Shown here: piece after piece, positions 34,021-43,014 of the stretch | How positions within the stretch are numbered: position 1 is the first letter of the stretch | Layout: the number at the start of each line of letters is the position of its first letter | DNA from: Bdellovibrio sp. | GTDB taxonomy: Bacteria; Bdellovibrionota; Bdellovibrionia; Bdellovibrionales; Bdellovibrionaceae | Direction: 5' to 3' | DNA: 44,679 nucleotides | Assembly (NCBI GenBank): GCA_025359945.1 | Contig: JANYDD010000005.1 | Location: 1-44,679, forward strand | The notes under the pieces: model-generated | What the model was told of the DNA's origin: nothing | Databases searched by the model: none | What the model saw: only the letters and a program-made list of their open reading frames with translations | Program-made: the position numbers and the translations under genes

Positions 34021-35531
34021 TCTCGCCTCAGCCTGGGCGGACCCCCGATTTAACTTACGAATTGGAATTTAAAAATATTCACAAAAAATTTGGCGATCTT
34101 TGGGCATGCAAAAATATTTCTTTAAAGATTAAGAAAAATTCGATTCACGCCTTAATTGGTGAAAACGGCGCGGGGAAATCGACACTGTTAAAAATTTTAT
34201 TTGGATTTTATTATCCCGACCAAGGCGAAATTGTTTTTCAACAACAAGCGCTGCAATCTATGAATCCTGATCTGGCCTTGAAAATGGGTCTGGGGATGGT
34301 TCAGCAGCATTTCACCCTAAGCCCCGAAATGTCGGTGCTGGATCATCTTATCTTAACCCGTCCGCCTGGTTCTGTTTTTCTGTCACGGCCAAAAATTTTA
34401 AATAAGTTTGAAATGCTGGCTGGTCAATGGGAACTGAAAGTACCGTTCTTGAAAAAAGTGGGTGAACTTTCCGTCGGAGAACAGCAAAAAGTCGAACTTT
34501 TAGGATTGTTAATTCAGAATGTCAGCGTTTTTATTTTTGATGAACCCACTGCTGTACTTTCTCCAGAGGACTCGGAAATTTTTTTCCAACAAATCTTGAA
34601 GTTAAAAAACGCTGGGAAAACTATAATTTTGGTCACTCACAAGCTGAAAGAAGTTTTAAAATGGTGTGATGAATATAGTTTGCTGTCTCAGGGTCAAATG
34701 GTCCAATCCGGGCCCACAAATTTAGAAAACTTTGATTCGCTTTCGGCGAAGCTGTTGAAAAATGTTAAAATCGACCGCGCCGAATCCTTGTGTTCCGATC
34801 TGGACACTAGGCCTCTGCTGACTTACAAGCGCGAATTTTCCAAATCTGGGGATTTAAAATTTCAAATATTTGCAGGCCAGATTGTCGGTGTCTGCGGCGT
34901 CGAGGGGAACGGCCAAGAAGAAATTTTAACTGACCTTGTGGAATCCAACAGAAATATGGCACTCACCTGGAAAAAGATCTCGATCCAGTCTTTGAATAAT
35001 GATCAACGCCGGGATCTGGGAATCGGTTACCTGCCGTCGGATAGGCTAAAACAGGGGCTGATTCTTTCTGCCGACGTCATTGAAAATGCTTTACTGGCAG
35101 ATGATCGCAGCTGGAATTTTTTTAGTTTTGGTTTTCTTCGGCGAAAGAATGTCCGCGAATTTTTAAAAAAAATCTTTTACGAATTTCAAATAGTGCCGGC
35201 AAATTGGAAATTACCTTTAAGTTCTTTTTCTGGCGGCAACCAACAAAAATTTCTTGTGGCCAAAGAACTTCAAAAAAAAATTCAATTGTTGGTCGCTCCC
35301 CACCCCACTCGCGGGGTCGATTTGCAGTCCGCCGAAAAAATTCATAGCTCTTTTTACGATTTTAAAAATGCAGGTGGCAGTGTTTTAGTAATTTCATCTG
35401 ACCTTGAGGAGTTAATGAAACTTTCCAATCGAATTTTAGTGATTTTTAATCGTCAAATCGTCGGAGAGTTAAAGAATCCCGATTGGGACGAAAAAAAATT
35501 AGGACGACTCATGAGTGGAGGAGTCAAATGA
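34017..35531 (+). CDS. nucleoside ABC importer ATP-binding protein (two ABC domains)
   Basis: This 504-residue peripheral ATPase is of the YufO/NupO type, with a pair of fused ABC domains. Seen: the first domain has GENGAGKST (about residue 48), LSVGEQQKVEL and VFIFDEPTAVLSPED. The second has the degenerate GVEGNGQEEI in place of Walker A, SGGNQQKFLVAKEL and APHPTRGVDLQS, as is normal for this family where one site is weakened. Start: TTG at 34017 overlapping the upstream stop. A GTG or ATG alternative within the first 20 residues is not evident. It ends in an ATGA overlap with the first permease. Confidence 0.93.
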   Translation: MISPQPGRTPDLTYELEFKNIHKKFGDLWACKNISLKIKKNSIHALIGENGAGKSTLLKILFGFYYPDQGEIVFQQQALQSMNPDLALKMGLGMVQQHFTLSPEMSVLDHLILTRPPGSVFLSRPKILNKFEMLAGQWELKVPFLKKVGELSVGEQQKVELLGLLIQNVSVFIFDEPTAVLSPEDSEIFFQQILKLKNAGKTIILVTHKLKEVLKWCDEYSLLSQGQMVQSGPTNLENFDSLSAKLLKNVKIDRAESLCSDLDTRPLLTYKREFSKSGDLKFQIFAGQIVGVCGVEGNGQEEILTDLVESNRNMALTWKKISIQSLNNDQRRDLGIGYLPSDRLKQGLILSADVIENALLADDRSWNFFSFGFLRRKNVREFLKKIFYEFQIVPANWKLPLSSFSGGNQQKFLVAKELQKKIQLLVAPHPTRGVDLQSAEKIHSSFYDFKNAGGSVLVISSDLEELMKLSNRILVIFNRQIVGELKNPDWDEKKLGRLMSGGVK

Positions 35532-36553
35532 AGGGTTTGTTGGGTTTTATTTTTGGATTGGGGCTATCACTGATTTTGGTTTCCGTTTTGGGAGAAAACC
35601 CAATTCATATTTTACAAATCTTTTATAATAGCGTCTTTGCCACCCAGTATGATTTAGCGACCACCCTGTTCACCATGACCTCGTTAATTTTTACGGGGCT
35701 TTCTGTAGCCGTAGCCTTTCACGCGGGACTATTTAATATTGGAGCCGAAGGACAACTGCTGATGGGTTCTTTAGGAATGGCCATCAGTGGTTTACTTTTA
35801 CCCAATTTAATTTTGCCGTATTCGTTTTTATGGGCTTTGGTTTTAGGTCTTTGCCTAGGTGGATTTTGGGGATTTATTCCAGGCTATCTTAAATCGCGTT
35901 GGGGCGGTCATGAAGTGATCGTCACCATGATGTTAAATTTTATTGCGGCTGGAATCGTGAATTACTTTGTCATCGACGTTTTTCAAAACCGCGAAGTGCA
36001 AACTCCTGAGACCATTCCGCTGACGAAAGAATTTTTACTTTCTTCTTTCACCCACGGAATTTTCCCCAGAACACCGGTCAACGCATCGTTCTTATTTGCC
36101 GTTCTATTTTGTTTTTTGTTTTATGTCTTGATTTACCACACCCGATGGGGATTTCAGCTGCGATCAGTGGGAAAAAATCCCGAAGCTTCCAAGTTTTACG
36201 GCGTGCCATATCAAAAAATTCAAATTCAAGCTTTTGTCTTGGCAGGATTTTTAGCTGCCTTCGTTGGAGTAAATGAAGTGCTTGGTTTTTCGGGGCGCCT
36301 TCGATTGGGGTTTTCATCTGACCTAGGATTTTTAGGCGTAGCAGTGGCAATGATGGCTTCGGGTCATCCGATTGGCATTCTGGCTTCAAGTTTTCTTTTT
36401 GCGTTTCTATTGAAAGGTTCTCTGGATTTGGACCTGGAAACTCAAACCATTACAAAAGATTTTGCGCGGGTGATTCAGGCCTTGGTACTTTTGTCAGTCA
36501 TTGGGTTTACTCAGTTTCCATTCAAGCTTCCAGGATTTAAAAGTGGAAAATAG
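35528..36553 (+). CDS. nucleoside ABC importer permease 1
   Basis: This 341-residue inner-membrane protein of the BPD_transp_2 family (YufP/NupP type) has eight or more hydrophobic helices. Seen: LFTMTSLIFTGLSVAVAFHAGLFNIGAEGQLLMGS, which includes the conserved F-N-I-G-A-E-G-Q motif, GGHEVIVTMMLNFIA, and LRSVGKNPEASKFYG containing the cytoplasmic loop motif that docks on the ATPase. Start: the ATG overlaps the upstream stop (ATGA) and has GGAGGA upstream. The next permease gene begins in the last ten bases of this one. Confidence 0.93.
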   Translation: MKGLLGFIFGLGLSLILVSVLGENPIHILQIFYNSVFATQYDLATTLFTMTSLIFTGLSVAVAFHAGLFNIGAEGQLLMGSLGMAISGLLLPNLILPYSFLWALVLGLCLGGFWGFIPGYLKSRWGGHEVIVTMMLNFIAAGIVNYFVIDVFQNREVQTPETIPLTKEFLLSSFTHGIFPRTPVNASFLFAVLFCFLFYVLIYHTRWGFQLRSVGKNPEASKFYGVPYQKIQIQAFVLAGFLAAFVGVNEVLGFSGRLRLGFSSDLGFLGVAVAMMASGHPIGILASSFLFAFLLKGSLDLDLETQTITKDFARVIQALVLLSVIGFTQFPFKLPGFKSGK

Positions 36554-37412
36554 CGCGTTTCTGCTGATTTTATTTTCCACCTTACGTTTGTCGACTCCAC
36601 TACTACTGGCTGGTTTAGGCGGTTTAATTTGCGAAAAATCGGGAATTGTTCAGTTGGCGCTGGAGGCTTATTTATTGGCCGGGGCCCTGGTCGCAGCGAT
36701 AGTAACGTATTGGACAGGTCATCCTTTTTTTGGACTTTTCGCAGCGGCATTTTCAGGACTCTTATTAGCTGCGGTACAGGGATTTTTTATTATTAGACTT
36801 AAAAGCGAGCCCGTGATGACTGGGATTGCGATGAACATTTTAATTTTAGGCTTATGCCCACTGATCACGAAAGCCTTGTTTGATTCCACAGGATCGACTC
36901 CGTCTTTGCCAGCTGAACAAATTCTTCGCCACAGTCCTTTAATTTTGGCGTATTTTTTACTTTTTGTTTTCTATATTATCTATCGCCACACTTTGTGGGG
37001 ATTGCTGATCCAATTTTGCGGGCAGAAACCGGAAGTTCTTGTTGTAAAGGGTTTTTCTCCTGCGCTCGTTCAATGGGCTTCGATATTTATTTCAGGATTG
37101 ATCGCAAGTCTTGGAGGCGCCACTTTGTCGATTTCTCTATCGTCGGGCTATTCGCCGATGATCAGTGCAGGCCGGGGTTATATTGCTTTGGCGTGTGTGA
37201 TTCTGGGTAACTGGACGCCGTTGGGATTGCTTTTCAGCTGTCTATTTTTTGGGTCCATGGAGGCAATTCAAATTTTTATTCAGTCCAGTGGCTGGCAAGT
37301 GTCGCTTAACTGGATCCAATTAATTCCTTATGCAGTGACTTTGTTTGCGGTAGCTTTGAGGCGCCCGATTCTAAGCTTTCTGCCCCGTCTTCAATCGCTG
37401 TTAACACGCTAA
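36543..37412 (+). CDS. nucleoside ABC importer permease 2
   Basis: This 289-residue inner-membrane protein is the second permease of the YufQ/NupQ type. Seen: STPLLLAGLGGLICEKSGIVQLALEAYLLAGA (the E-K-x-G-x-x-x-L-x-x-E block), and SGYSPMISAGRGYIALACVILGNWTPLG near the C-terminus, a hallmark of this subfamily. The frame is open to 36501, but a GTG at 36543 with AGGA seven bases upstream gives the standard N-terminus and a 10-base overlap with the first permease. It is last in the operon, before a strong terminator. Confidence 0.92.
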   Translation: MENSAFLLILFSTLRLSTPLLLAGLGGLICEKSGIVQLALEAYLLAGALVAAIVTYWTGHPFFGLFAAAFSGLLLAAVQGFFIIRLKSEPVMTGIAMNILILGLCPLITKALFDSTGSTPSLPAEQILRHSPLILAYFLLFVFYIIYRHTLWGLLIQFCGQKPEVLVVKGFSPALVQWASIFISGLIASLGGATLSISLSSGYSPMISAGRGYIALACVILGNWTPLGLLFSCLFFGSMEAIQIFIQSSGWQVSLNWIQLIPYAVTLFAVALRRPILSFLPRLQSLLTR

Positions 37413-37472
37413 CAAATTTTAAGGCGCCAGAATTGCGGCTTAAGCAAGATTTGGGTCATCTGCAAAACCAAA

Positions 37473-37500
37473 AAAAAGGCCAACTGATGTTGGCCTTTTT
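37473..37500. terminator. two-way intrinsic terminator
   Basis: AAAAAGGCCAAC and GTTGGCCTTTTT form a 12-bp stem around the loop TGAT. The stem has A-tract and T-tract flanks, so it can end both the importer operon (+) and the outer-membrane protein gene (-), which converge here. Confidence 0.92.
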
Positions 37501-37530
37501 AACGATCAACTTTCTTTCAATTAAAACTTA

Positions 37531-38772
37531 TTAGAAATTATAAGTTAAAGAAGCTTGGCTTCCGAAATTGGTAGTGCTTAAAACACCAGTTGTTCCGGCG
37601 CTAAGAACCATATCCAATAAAAGCTTGTTCATTTTTAAGCCTGCACCGGCAGCAATAACCGTTTTATCTAACATGCTGTCTGTGTTGCTAGTTCCACTGG
37701 CAGTGAATTTTTGAGTAGCGATCAGGATTGGCTGAGTCAAAGAAGCTCGCAATACTAACCAAGAAGCAGCATCAGCTTCTAGACCAACGATGATTGGCAA
37801 AGCAGTTGTTTCAACTTTAGCAGCTGAAGCAGCAGTCTTTTGTTCTTCCGCAACGGCTGCGTAAGAAATACCGTAGAAAACATGTGACATGTCGCCTTTT
37901 ACTTTAGACTCAACACCTAGAGTATAATTGGATATGGCAAGTTTTGAAGCTTCATTACCTGCAGCGTTCTTCAATGTACCACCAGCACTACCGTAGTTTG
38001 CAAATATTTGCATGCTGCTTAAATTGTAGAATCCACCGACCGTGAAGCTTGAATCGCCAGTAAACGTTTCAGACGAACCTGAAGTCGTATTTTTCACAGA
38101 AGAACCAAGACCCGCGTTGACATAACCTTCCCACACATCGGTATTGGCTGAAAGTGAAAGACCTGTTGCTGACTTATCAAAGTTATTAGTGCCCGATTTT
38201 TTAGATGAAGCGGCATAATACAAATGACCACCTAAGCTGATATCCCCCATTTTCATTGCATAAAGCAAAGATAATGGATTGTCTAATCGACGACCTTCAG
38301 CCGAAGAGTACGGTGTTCCAATGACCGCTGAGGAATAGGTTTTTCCTACACCGCCGTTAATCAAGTATGTAAAAGTGCTGCTTTGGCGACCTACATAAAA
38401 CGCCAGCTTAGAATCTCCCATGCTGCGAACAATACCGCCTTCAGCATTTGGTGCCGAGGCCACCGTGCCTGTATATCCAGTTGAAGAGGCTGTGTAAGCC
38501 ATTCCGGTAGTACCGAATTCGAGAGTTACCATGTCTGGGATTGAAGTCAGACGTCCCGGTTTTTCGAAAGTGTCTTGCACGTCGTTAGCTACAGTTACCG
38601 CATTTTGAAGAGCAGCCACCCGGGCTTCTGATGCAAAAACTGTCGCAGAAAGTAAAGATGTCCCAGCGATCAGTGCGCACATTGCAATTGTTGCGCTCGT
38701 TGCGCTCGTTGCGCTCGAAAGCCCCTTGACTAGATCGGTTCTAGCCCCCGTAAAAAATTGTTGTGTATTCAT
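37531..38772 (-). CDS. outer-membrane beta-barrel protein
   Basis: This 413-residue exported protein has a long signal peptide (about 48 residues, ending SATVFASEA). The mature part is rich in Gly, Ser, Thr and Ala, with alternating strands such as VGGFYNLSSMQIFANYGSAGG and LGVESKVKGDMSHVFYGISY. It ends in LTYNF, the terminal Phe required by barrel insertion. It resembles porin-like proteins but no family can be named. AAAGGA lies seven bases before the ATG. The signal peptide contains a triplicated Ser-Ala-Thr. A candidate promoter lies upstream and a strong terminator follows, so it is a single-gene unit. Confidence 0.8.
   Translation of the reverse strand: MNTQQFFTGARTDLVKGLSSATSATSATIAMCALIAGTSLLSATVFASEARVAALQNAVTVANDVQDTFEKPGRLTSIPDMVTLEFGTTGMAYTASSTGYTGTVASAPNAEGGIVRSMGDSKLAFYVGRQSSTFTYLINGGVGKTYSSAVIGTPYSSAEGRRLDNPLSLLYAMKMGDISLGGHLYYAASSKKSGTNNFDKSATGLSLSANTDVWEGYVNAGLGSSVKNTTSGSSETFTGDSSFTVGGFYNLSSMQIFANYGSAGGTLKNAAGNEASKLAISNYTLGVESKVKGDMSHVFYGISYAAVAEEQKTAASAAKVETTALPIIVGLEADAASWLVLRASLTQPILIATQKFTASGTSNTDSMLDKTVIAAGAGLKMNKLLLDMVLSAGTTGVLSTTNFGSQASLTYNF
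38691..38717. repeat. 9-bp perfect tandem repeat, three copies, in a signal peptide
   Basis: TTGCGCTCG occurs three times without a gap. On the minus strand it encodes Ser-Ala-Thr three times in the signal peptide of the outer-membrane protein. Copy-number change would keep the reading frame. Confidence 0.9.
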
Positions 38773-38820
38773 TTGTTGTCCTTTCGTGTTTTGTTTTGTT
38801 TATTAAATGATTACCTTAAA

Positions 38821-38848
38821 AGCTTAAACTGACGATTTTTTTTGTCAA
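38821..38848 (-). promoter_or_regulatory. candidate promoter of the outer-membrane protein gene
   Basis: A perfect TTGACA -35 element (38848-38843) is followed by a 16-base spacer with a run of A and by TAAGCT (38826-38821), which is a poor -10. The start codon is 48 bases further on. The 420-base gap 38773-39192 between this gene and rnr otherwise shows no gene or hairpin that I can support. Confidence 0.4.
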
Positions 38849-39192
38849 TAAATAAAACCAGACAAGTTTTAGTATCTTAAGCCCCTTTTTGTTGTTAAAA
38901 TCACTCAATCGAAAACAATTTTTGGTTTCGAAAATTATTTTTGCTGATTGAAGCTAAATAAAAATGTCTTCCGATAAGCATAAAACCAGTTAGAGAATCA
39001 TAAAAAGTTAAACAGTGAACATTGAATCAAACGTTTGGCCCAAAAATCAACCAACGACCCATTTTAAACCATCGGGATCAGCACTTTGAAAGTAACATCC
39101 ACGACAAAATCAATCCAAAATAATTGCGACATCAAACCGAAGGTACCAAAAATCGCCTTCGTCCAAAACATGAAAGTACAAATAGATAAAGT

Positions 39193-41616
39193 ATGAAGCC
39201 TACAAACAAAAAATTTAAAAAAAATTCTGGCCATAAAATAAAAACAAATCAGGCGGAATCTAAACTTTCGGGTACCGTCAAGCGGCATCCCGATGGTTTT
39301 GGTTTTTTTATTCCGGATGAAATAGAACAGCCCGATGTTTACTTGCCCCGCCACACGATGGATGGAGTTTTATCAGGCGACAAAGTCATTGTTCGAGCAT
39401 CCCCCGAGCCCGGCACGCACCGATTTCGCGGCGAAGTTCTAGAGATTATTTCACGAGCACAAACCAAAGTGGTCGGTATCTTCACTCCGTTGCCCCAAGG
39501 GGGTGGCCTGATTAAAGATGATGCGCACGCTTGGGGAGTCGATCTGAAAATTCCTTTGGCCCCGCCCAATGCTTTAGCGGGAAGTTTTGTCGCGGCGATG
39601 ATTACCGAATATCCGGATTCACCGGTAGGTTTTCAAGGGAAAATCATCGAAGTACTGGGCGATATTGAAGACCCCCTTAATGATATAAAAAGGGTCATCC
39701 ATCAGCATCAGATTCCAGATCAGTTTGACGAACAGGTCGAGCAAGAAGTGCTGCGTCTACCGGATAAGGTGGATTTAAAAAATTTTCCCCAACGAAAAGA
39801 TTTGTCCAACAAGAATTTTATTACTATTGATGGCGCCACCGCAAAAGACTTTGATGATGCTATTTTTGTCGAGGTGGGTTCACAAGGTTTTAAGTTGTTT
39901 GTCGCTATTGCCGACGTTTCTCATTACGTTCGCCCAGGCACAGCGGTGGATCGCGAAGCCTACTTGCGAGGCACCAGCTGCTACTTTCCAAATTTTGTTG
40001 TACCTATGCTGCCCGAAAAATTAAGTAACGATTTGTGTTCACTGAATCCTCATGTTCCCCGGCTAGTTCTAGTGAGTGAAATGCAAATTGGTTTCGATGG
40101 GACCATTCAGCAAAGTTCTTTTTACGAGGCCATCATCGTCAGCTGCGCGCGCGTCACTTACGGAGAAGCCCAGGAAGTGATCGAGGGCAACCCTGTCGAA
40201 AAACTGGCGCAAGTGAAAAAAAATATTTTAGAAGCTCGTGATTTAGCAAATATTTTAATGGCTAAAAGATTTCGCGACGGATCCCTGGACTTAGAAATTC
40301 CTGAAACTGAACTCATTATAGACGCAGCGGGAAACCCCGTTGACATTACGAAAACCGAAAGACTTTTTTCACATCGATTGATTGAAGAGCTGATGCTTGC
40401 GGCAAATATTTCGGTGGCTCGGTTTTTAGACGCGCAAGAGATTCCGGCTTTGTACCGCATTCACGAACCACCCAGACCCGACGCCTTGGCATTCTTGGAA
40501 AAATATTTGGAAACCTACGGCGCGCAATTGTCTAAAACAGGAATTCTGCAAAAAAAGCTGACGCAAGCGTTAGAGTTTTTTGCGGGTCGTCCCGAGGCCC
40601 AGATCTTGAATATTTTAACCCTTCGATCAATGAGTCAGGCGCGTTATTCTGCCGACAACAAGGGGCATTTTGGACTAGGGTTTTCGCATTACAGTCATTT
40701 TACCTCGCCGATTCGTAGGTACCCGGATTTAATTGTACATCGGCTTTTGAAAAGTCAGATCATGAAAAAATCTGATTATCATGTGAGTCCCGAAGAAGAA
40801 CTTGTTCAAGCAGCAGTCCATCTTTCGGCTTGCGAGCAACGATCAGTCAAAGCGGAACGGCAGATCCAGGCCATAAAGAAAGCTCGATTTATGGCGCAGT
40901 TTCTGGGCCAAGAAATGGATGGATTCATTAGCTCGGTCACTAGGTTTGGAGTTTTTGTTTTGTTACGAACCTATGAAATTGATGGATTAGTTAGACTTGA
41001 AGATTTATCAGCTCAGTTTTTGGAATTCGATGAAGAACATTTGAAATTGGTAGCCCCCAGATCTGGGCAGAGCTTTTCGATCGGGGATCCCATTCGAATC
41101 CGAGTCCTTGAAGTTGATCTCTACCAGGGACAAATTAAATTTGAGTTAGCTGAAAAGGTCATAAAAACTGTCGCAATAAGACCCGATCAAAGACCCCAAA
41201 GAGCGGCACGAAATGCTAACTCAAGAACTCAGAAAAGCGGCCAAAGAAACGGCCAAAGAAACCCGCAAGCGAACTCTCAAGGAACCTCAAATGGAACGTC
41301 TCATGGAACCTCTCAATCAAACTTTAACAAAAGCCCTCAAAAAAATGTAGCGTCCCAAAGCTCTCAGCATCAGAATCGAAAAGACCATCCGAAAAGGAAT
41401 GAAAAAAATAACCGCAAAAATCGCCACCATCCTGAAGGCAAAAATAAACAGGCCTCTAAAAACAAGGACGCCAAGGATCAAAGGGTAGTGTCAAAACGTG
41501 AGGAAGAAGTAAAAGCACAGCCGGTGGCACCCAAACAAGCGTCTAAATACTCGTTCGACCTAAGTAAAATTAAGGCTTCGTCGTCATTGCGATCGTTTGT
41601 GAAAAAGAAAAGGTGA
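39193..41616 (+). CDS. rnr: ribonuclease R
   Basis: This 807-residue processive 3'-5' exoribonuclease degrades structured RNA. Seen: an N-terminal cold-shock/OB segment (SGTVKRHPDGFGFFIPD), the RNB catalytic block TIDGATAKDFDDAIFVE (about residue 211, with the metal-binding Asp cluster), SARYSADNKGHFGLGFSHYSHFTSPIRRYPDL-type block near residue 490, and an S1 domain (DGFISSVTRFGVFVLL, about 576). From about residue 660 the protein has a 145-residue tail rich in Asn, Gln, Lys, Arg and Ser, longer and more basic than the E. coli tail. A helix-turn-helix N-terminal extension is absent. No strong ribosome site is seen. Confidence 0.95.
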   Translation: MKPTNKKFKKNSGHKIKTNQAESKLSGTVKRHPDGFGFFIPDEIEQPDVYLPRHTMDGVLSGDKVIVRASPEPGTHRFRGEVLEIISRAQTKVVGIFTPLPQGGGLIKDDAHAWGVDLKIPLAPPNALAGSFVAAMITEYPDSPVGFQGKIIEVLGDIEDPLNDIKRVIHQHQIPDQFDEQVEQEVLRLPDKVDLKNFPQRKDLSNKNFITIDGATAKDFDDAIFVEVGSQGFKLFVAIADVSHYVRPGTAVDREAYLRGTSCYFPNFVVPMLPEKLSNDLCSLNPHVPRLVLVSEMQIGFDGTIQQSSFYEAIIVSCARVTYGEAQEVIEGNPVEKLAQVKKNILEARDLANILMAKRFRDGSLDLEIPETELIIDAAGNPVDITKTERLFSHRLIEELMLAANISVARFLDAQEIPALYRIHEPPRPDALAFLEKYLETYGAQLSKTGILQKKLTQALEFFAGRPEAQILNILTLRSMSQARYSADNKGHFGLGFSHYSHFTSPIRRYPDLIVHRLLKSQIMKKSDYHVSPEEELVQAAVHLSACEQRSVKAERQIQAIKKARFMAQFLGQEMDGFISSVTRFGVFVLLRTYEIDGLVRLEDLSAQFLEFDEEHLKLVAPRSGQSFSIGDPIRIRVLEVDLYQGQIKFELAEKVIKTVAIRPDQRPQRAARNANSRTQKSGQRNGQRNPQANSQGTSNGTSHGTSQSNFNKSPQKNVASQSSQHQNRKDHPKRNEKNNRKNRHHPEGKNKQASKNKDAKDQRVVSKREEEVKAQPVAPKQASKYSFDLSKIKASSSLRSFVKKKR

Positions 41617-41779
41617 TATCTACGCGCCGGACTTGGACTTATTTCACCCGACACTTTAGGTACCAATAGCTTTAGTTTCTTAAGCCTTCGATTGATTCTG
41701 GCGGCCGCATTGGTTATGAGTTTTGAAAGGATAGGGTCCATCGAACCTGCCAGGTCGATACACACTAAAAAACAAAACC

Positions 41780-42298
41780 ATGCCTTACGCTCTTAGAAAA
41801 CAGGAAAAAAATTCGACCTTTTGCGGATGCAAAGAATTTAGCGATGTCGTGGAAGGAATCGGCGATTTTATTCAGTATTGGGGATTTAAAAAAATTCATG
41901 GCTTAATTTGGTCCCATATTTTTTTATCTCAAGAACCCATCGACGCGACCACATTGGTCAAGCGCTTGAAGGTTTCGAAGGCCCTAGTCAGCTTAGCTAT
42001 TAAAGATTTACTTCAATATCAGGTCATACAATTAGCGGGAAAAGGACTGAAGCGAACCGTTTATTTTGAATCTAACCCCGAGGTCATCAAAGTCATTGCT
42101 CAGGTGTTGCGATCGCGCGAGCAAGTCATGCTTAAAAAACTTCGATCCCGGATCAACGACTTTCAGCAAACTCAAATTGAGTTTCAAAAAGGTGTGGACG
42201 CCCAGAAAATGGACGCCCTTTGTGAAATGGTCAACACCGCCGACGACTTTCTTGAAATTCTAATTAGCCAGGAACTTGATGTTCGAGGCGCCAATTAG
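41780..42298 (+). CDS. GbsR/MarR-type transcription regulator
   Basis: This 172-residue protein has a winged helix-turn-helix of GbsR type. Seen: IGDFIQYWGFKKIHGLIWSHIFLSQEPIDATTLVKRLKVSKALVSLAIKDLL, which matches the conserved G-x-x-R/K-x-x-G-x-I/L-x-x-L-x-x-x-x-x-P-x-x-x-x-x-L layout of that family, with the recognition helix at SKALVSLAIKDL. A long charged helix makes up the C-terminal third, probably for dimer contact. Two Cys lie in the first 20 residues (C-x-C). It is convergent with the dioxygenase gene (two bases apart). Confidence 0.8.
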   Translation: MPYALRKQEKNSTFCGCKEFSDVVEGIGDFIQYWGFKKIHGLIWSHIFLSQEPIDATTLVKRLKVSKALVSLAIKDLLQYQVIQLAGKGLKRTVYFESNPEVIKVIAQVLRSREQVMLKKLRSRINDFQQTQIEFQKGVDAQKMDALCEMVNTADDFLEILISQELDVRGAN

Positions 42299-42300
42299 AG

Positions 42301-42963
42301 CTACTTTACAGACGTCAAAGTAATATCAAATCTAGCTTCTGGGAATCCACGCGTTCCAGCAACTAACGGAATGACCACTTTTGATTGCTCGGCGGGTTTG
42401 AGTTTTTGCAAGATAAAATCTTTGTCGTTCAAAGGGTCACCGGCAAAATACAGTTGCGTGATGAGCTCGGGATAACCCAAACATTGAATCTTAAAATGAA
42501 TATGTGGCGGGCGGATCCATCCAACGTCTGCAGGATAAGCGCCAGGGATGATCGTTTTAAACAAATAACTTCCATTGGAGGCTGAAACCCCTTTGCCCCA
42601 GTACTGAAAATGGGGATCTAGTGCGGCAGAGTTTGTATCAGCGGGGTGGTTATACTTTCCCGTCGAGCAAGCTTGCCAGATTTCGACCAAAGCATTTGGT
42701 ACTGGCCTGCAATTCAGGTCAGTGACCTGCCCGGTGACTAAAATAATTTTTCCCGCCGCAACCGTTGGGCTTCCGGCCACAGTCGTTAAATCGGTGTCTT
42801 TGTCGGCTTGATCGACCACGGGATAAAAAGGCCCTTTGGTTTGCGGCGGAGTGGTCTGCTGGCAACTCAATCCATTTCCCGTAGCCTTGGCGCCTATCAG
42901 CGCCCCCATCGAAATCAGTCGTAACTTTAAAGCCTGTCGTCGATTCTTATTGGTCTCTGTCAT
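42301..42963 (-). CDS. intradiol ring-cleavage dioxygenase family protein, exported
   Basis: This 220-residue protein is of the catechol/protocatechuate dioxygenase family, which opens aromatic diols with Fe(III). Seen: TPPQTKGPFYP, the strand VTDLNCRPVPNALVEIWQA, and all four iron ligands: Tyr104 (GKYNHP), Tyr143 (PGAYP), His154 and His156 (RPPHIHFK). The N-terminus has a twin-arginine-like motif (NRRQALKLRL) and a moderately hydrophobic stretch with a Cys at residue 34, so it is probably exported folded through Tat. GGGAG precedes the ATG. It is divergent from a LysR gene that likely controls it. The substrate is unknown; other aromatic pathway genes are absent. Confidence 0.88.
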   Translation of the reverse strand: MTETNKNRRQALKLRLISMGALIGAKATGNGLSCQQTTPPQTKGPFYPVVDQADKDTDLTTVAGSPTVAAGKIILVTGQVTDLNCRPVPNALVEIWQACSTGKYNHPADTNSAALDPHFQYWGKGVSASNGSYLFKTIIPGAYPADVGWIRPPHIHFKIQCLGYPELITQLYFAGDPLNDKDFILQKLKPAEQSKVVIPLVAGTRGFPEARFDITLTSVK

Positions 42964-43014
42964 TTTTTCTCCCTTTGTTGATTTCTAACTTAACCGCAAA
43001 GATAAGATAAATAA

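Noticed and set aside
34900-34935. Degenerate second Walker A of the importer ATPase as a sign of decay
   Set aside because: G-x-x-G-N-G-Q in the second ABC domain is normal for the YufO/RbsA-type fused ATPases.
39064-39354. 96-codon minus-strand frame over the start of rnr
   Set aside because: Overlaps the RNase R coding start, where the plus-strand protein is clearly conserved; the product is Phe/Lys-rich with no domain.
41478-41765. 95-codon minus-strand frame between rnr and the GbsR-type gene
   Set aside because: The second half is antisense to the rnr tail. The first half lies in the 163-base gap and has no recognisable similarity or ribosome site, so I could not support it as a gene or as a remnant.
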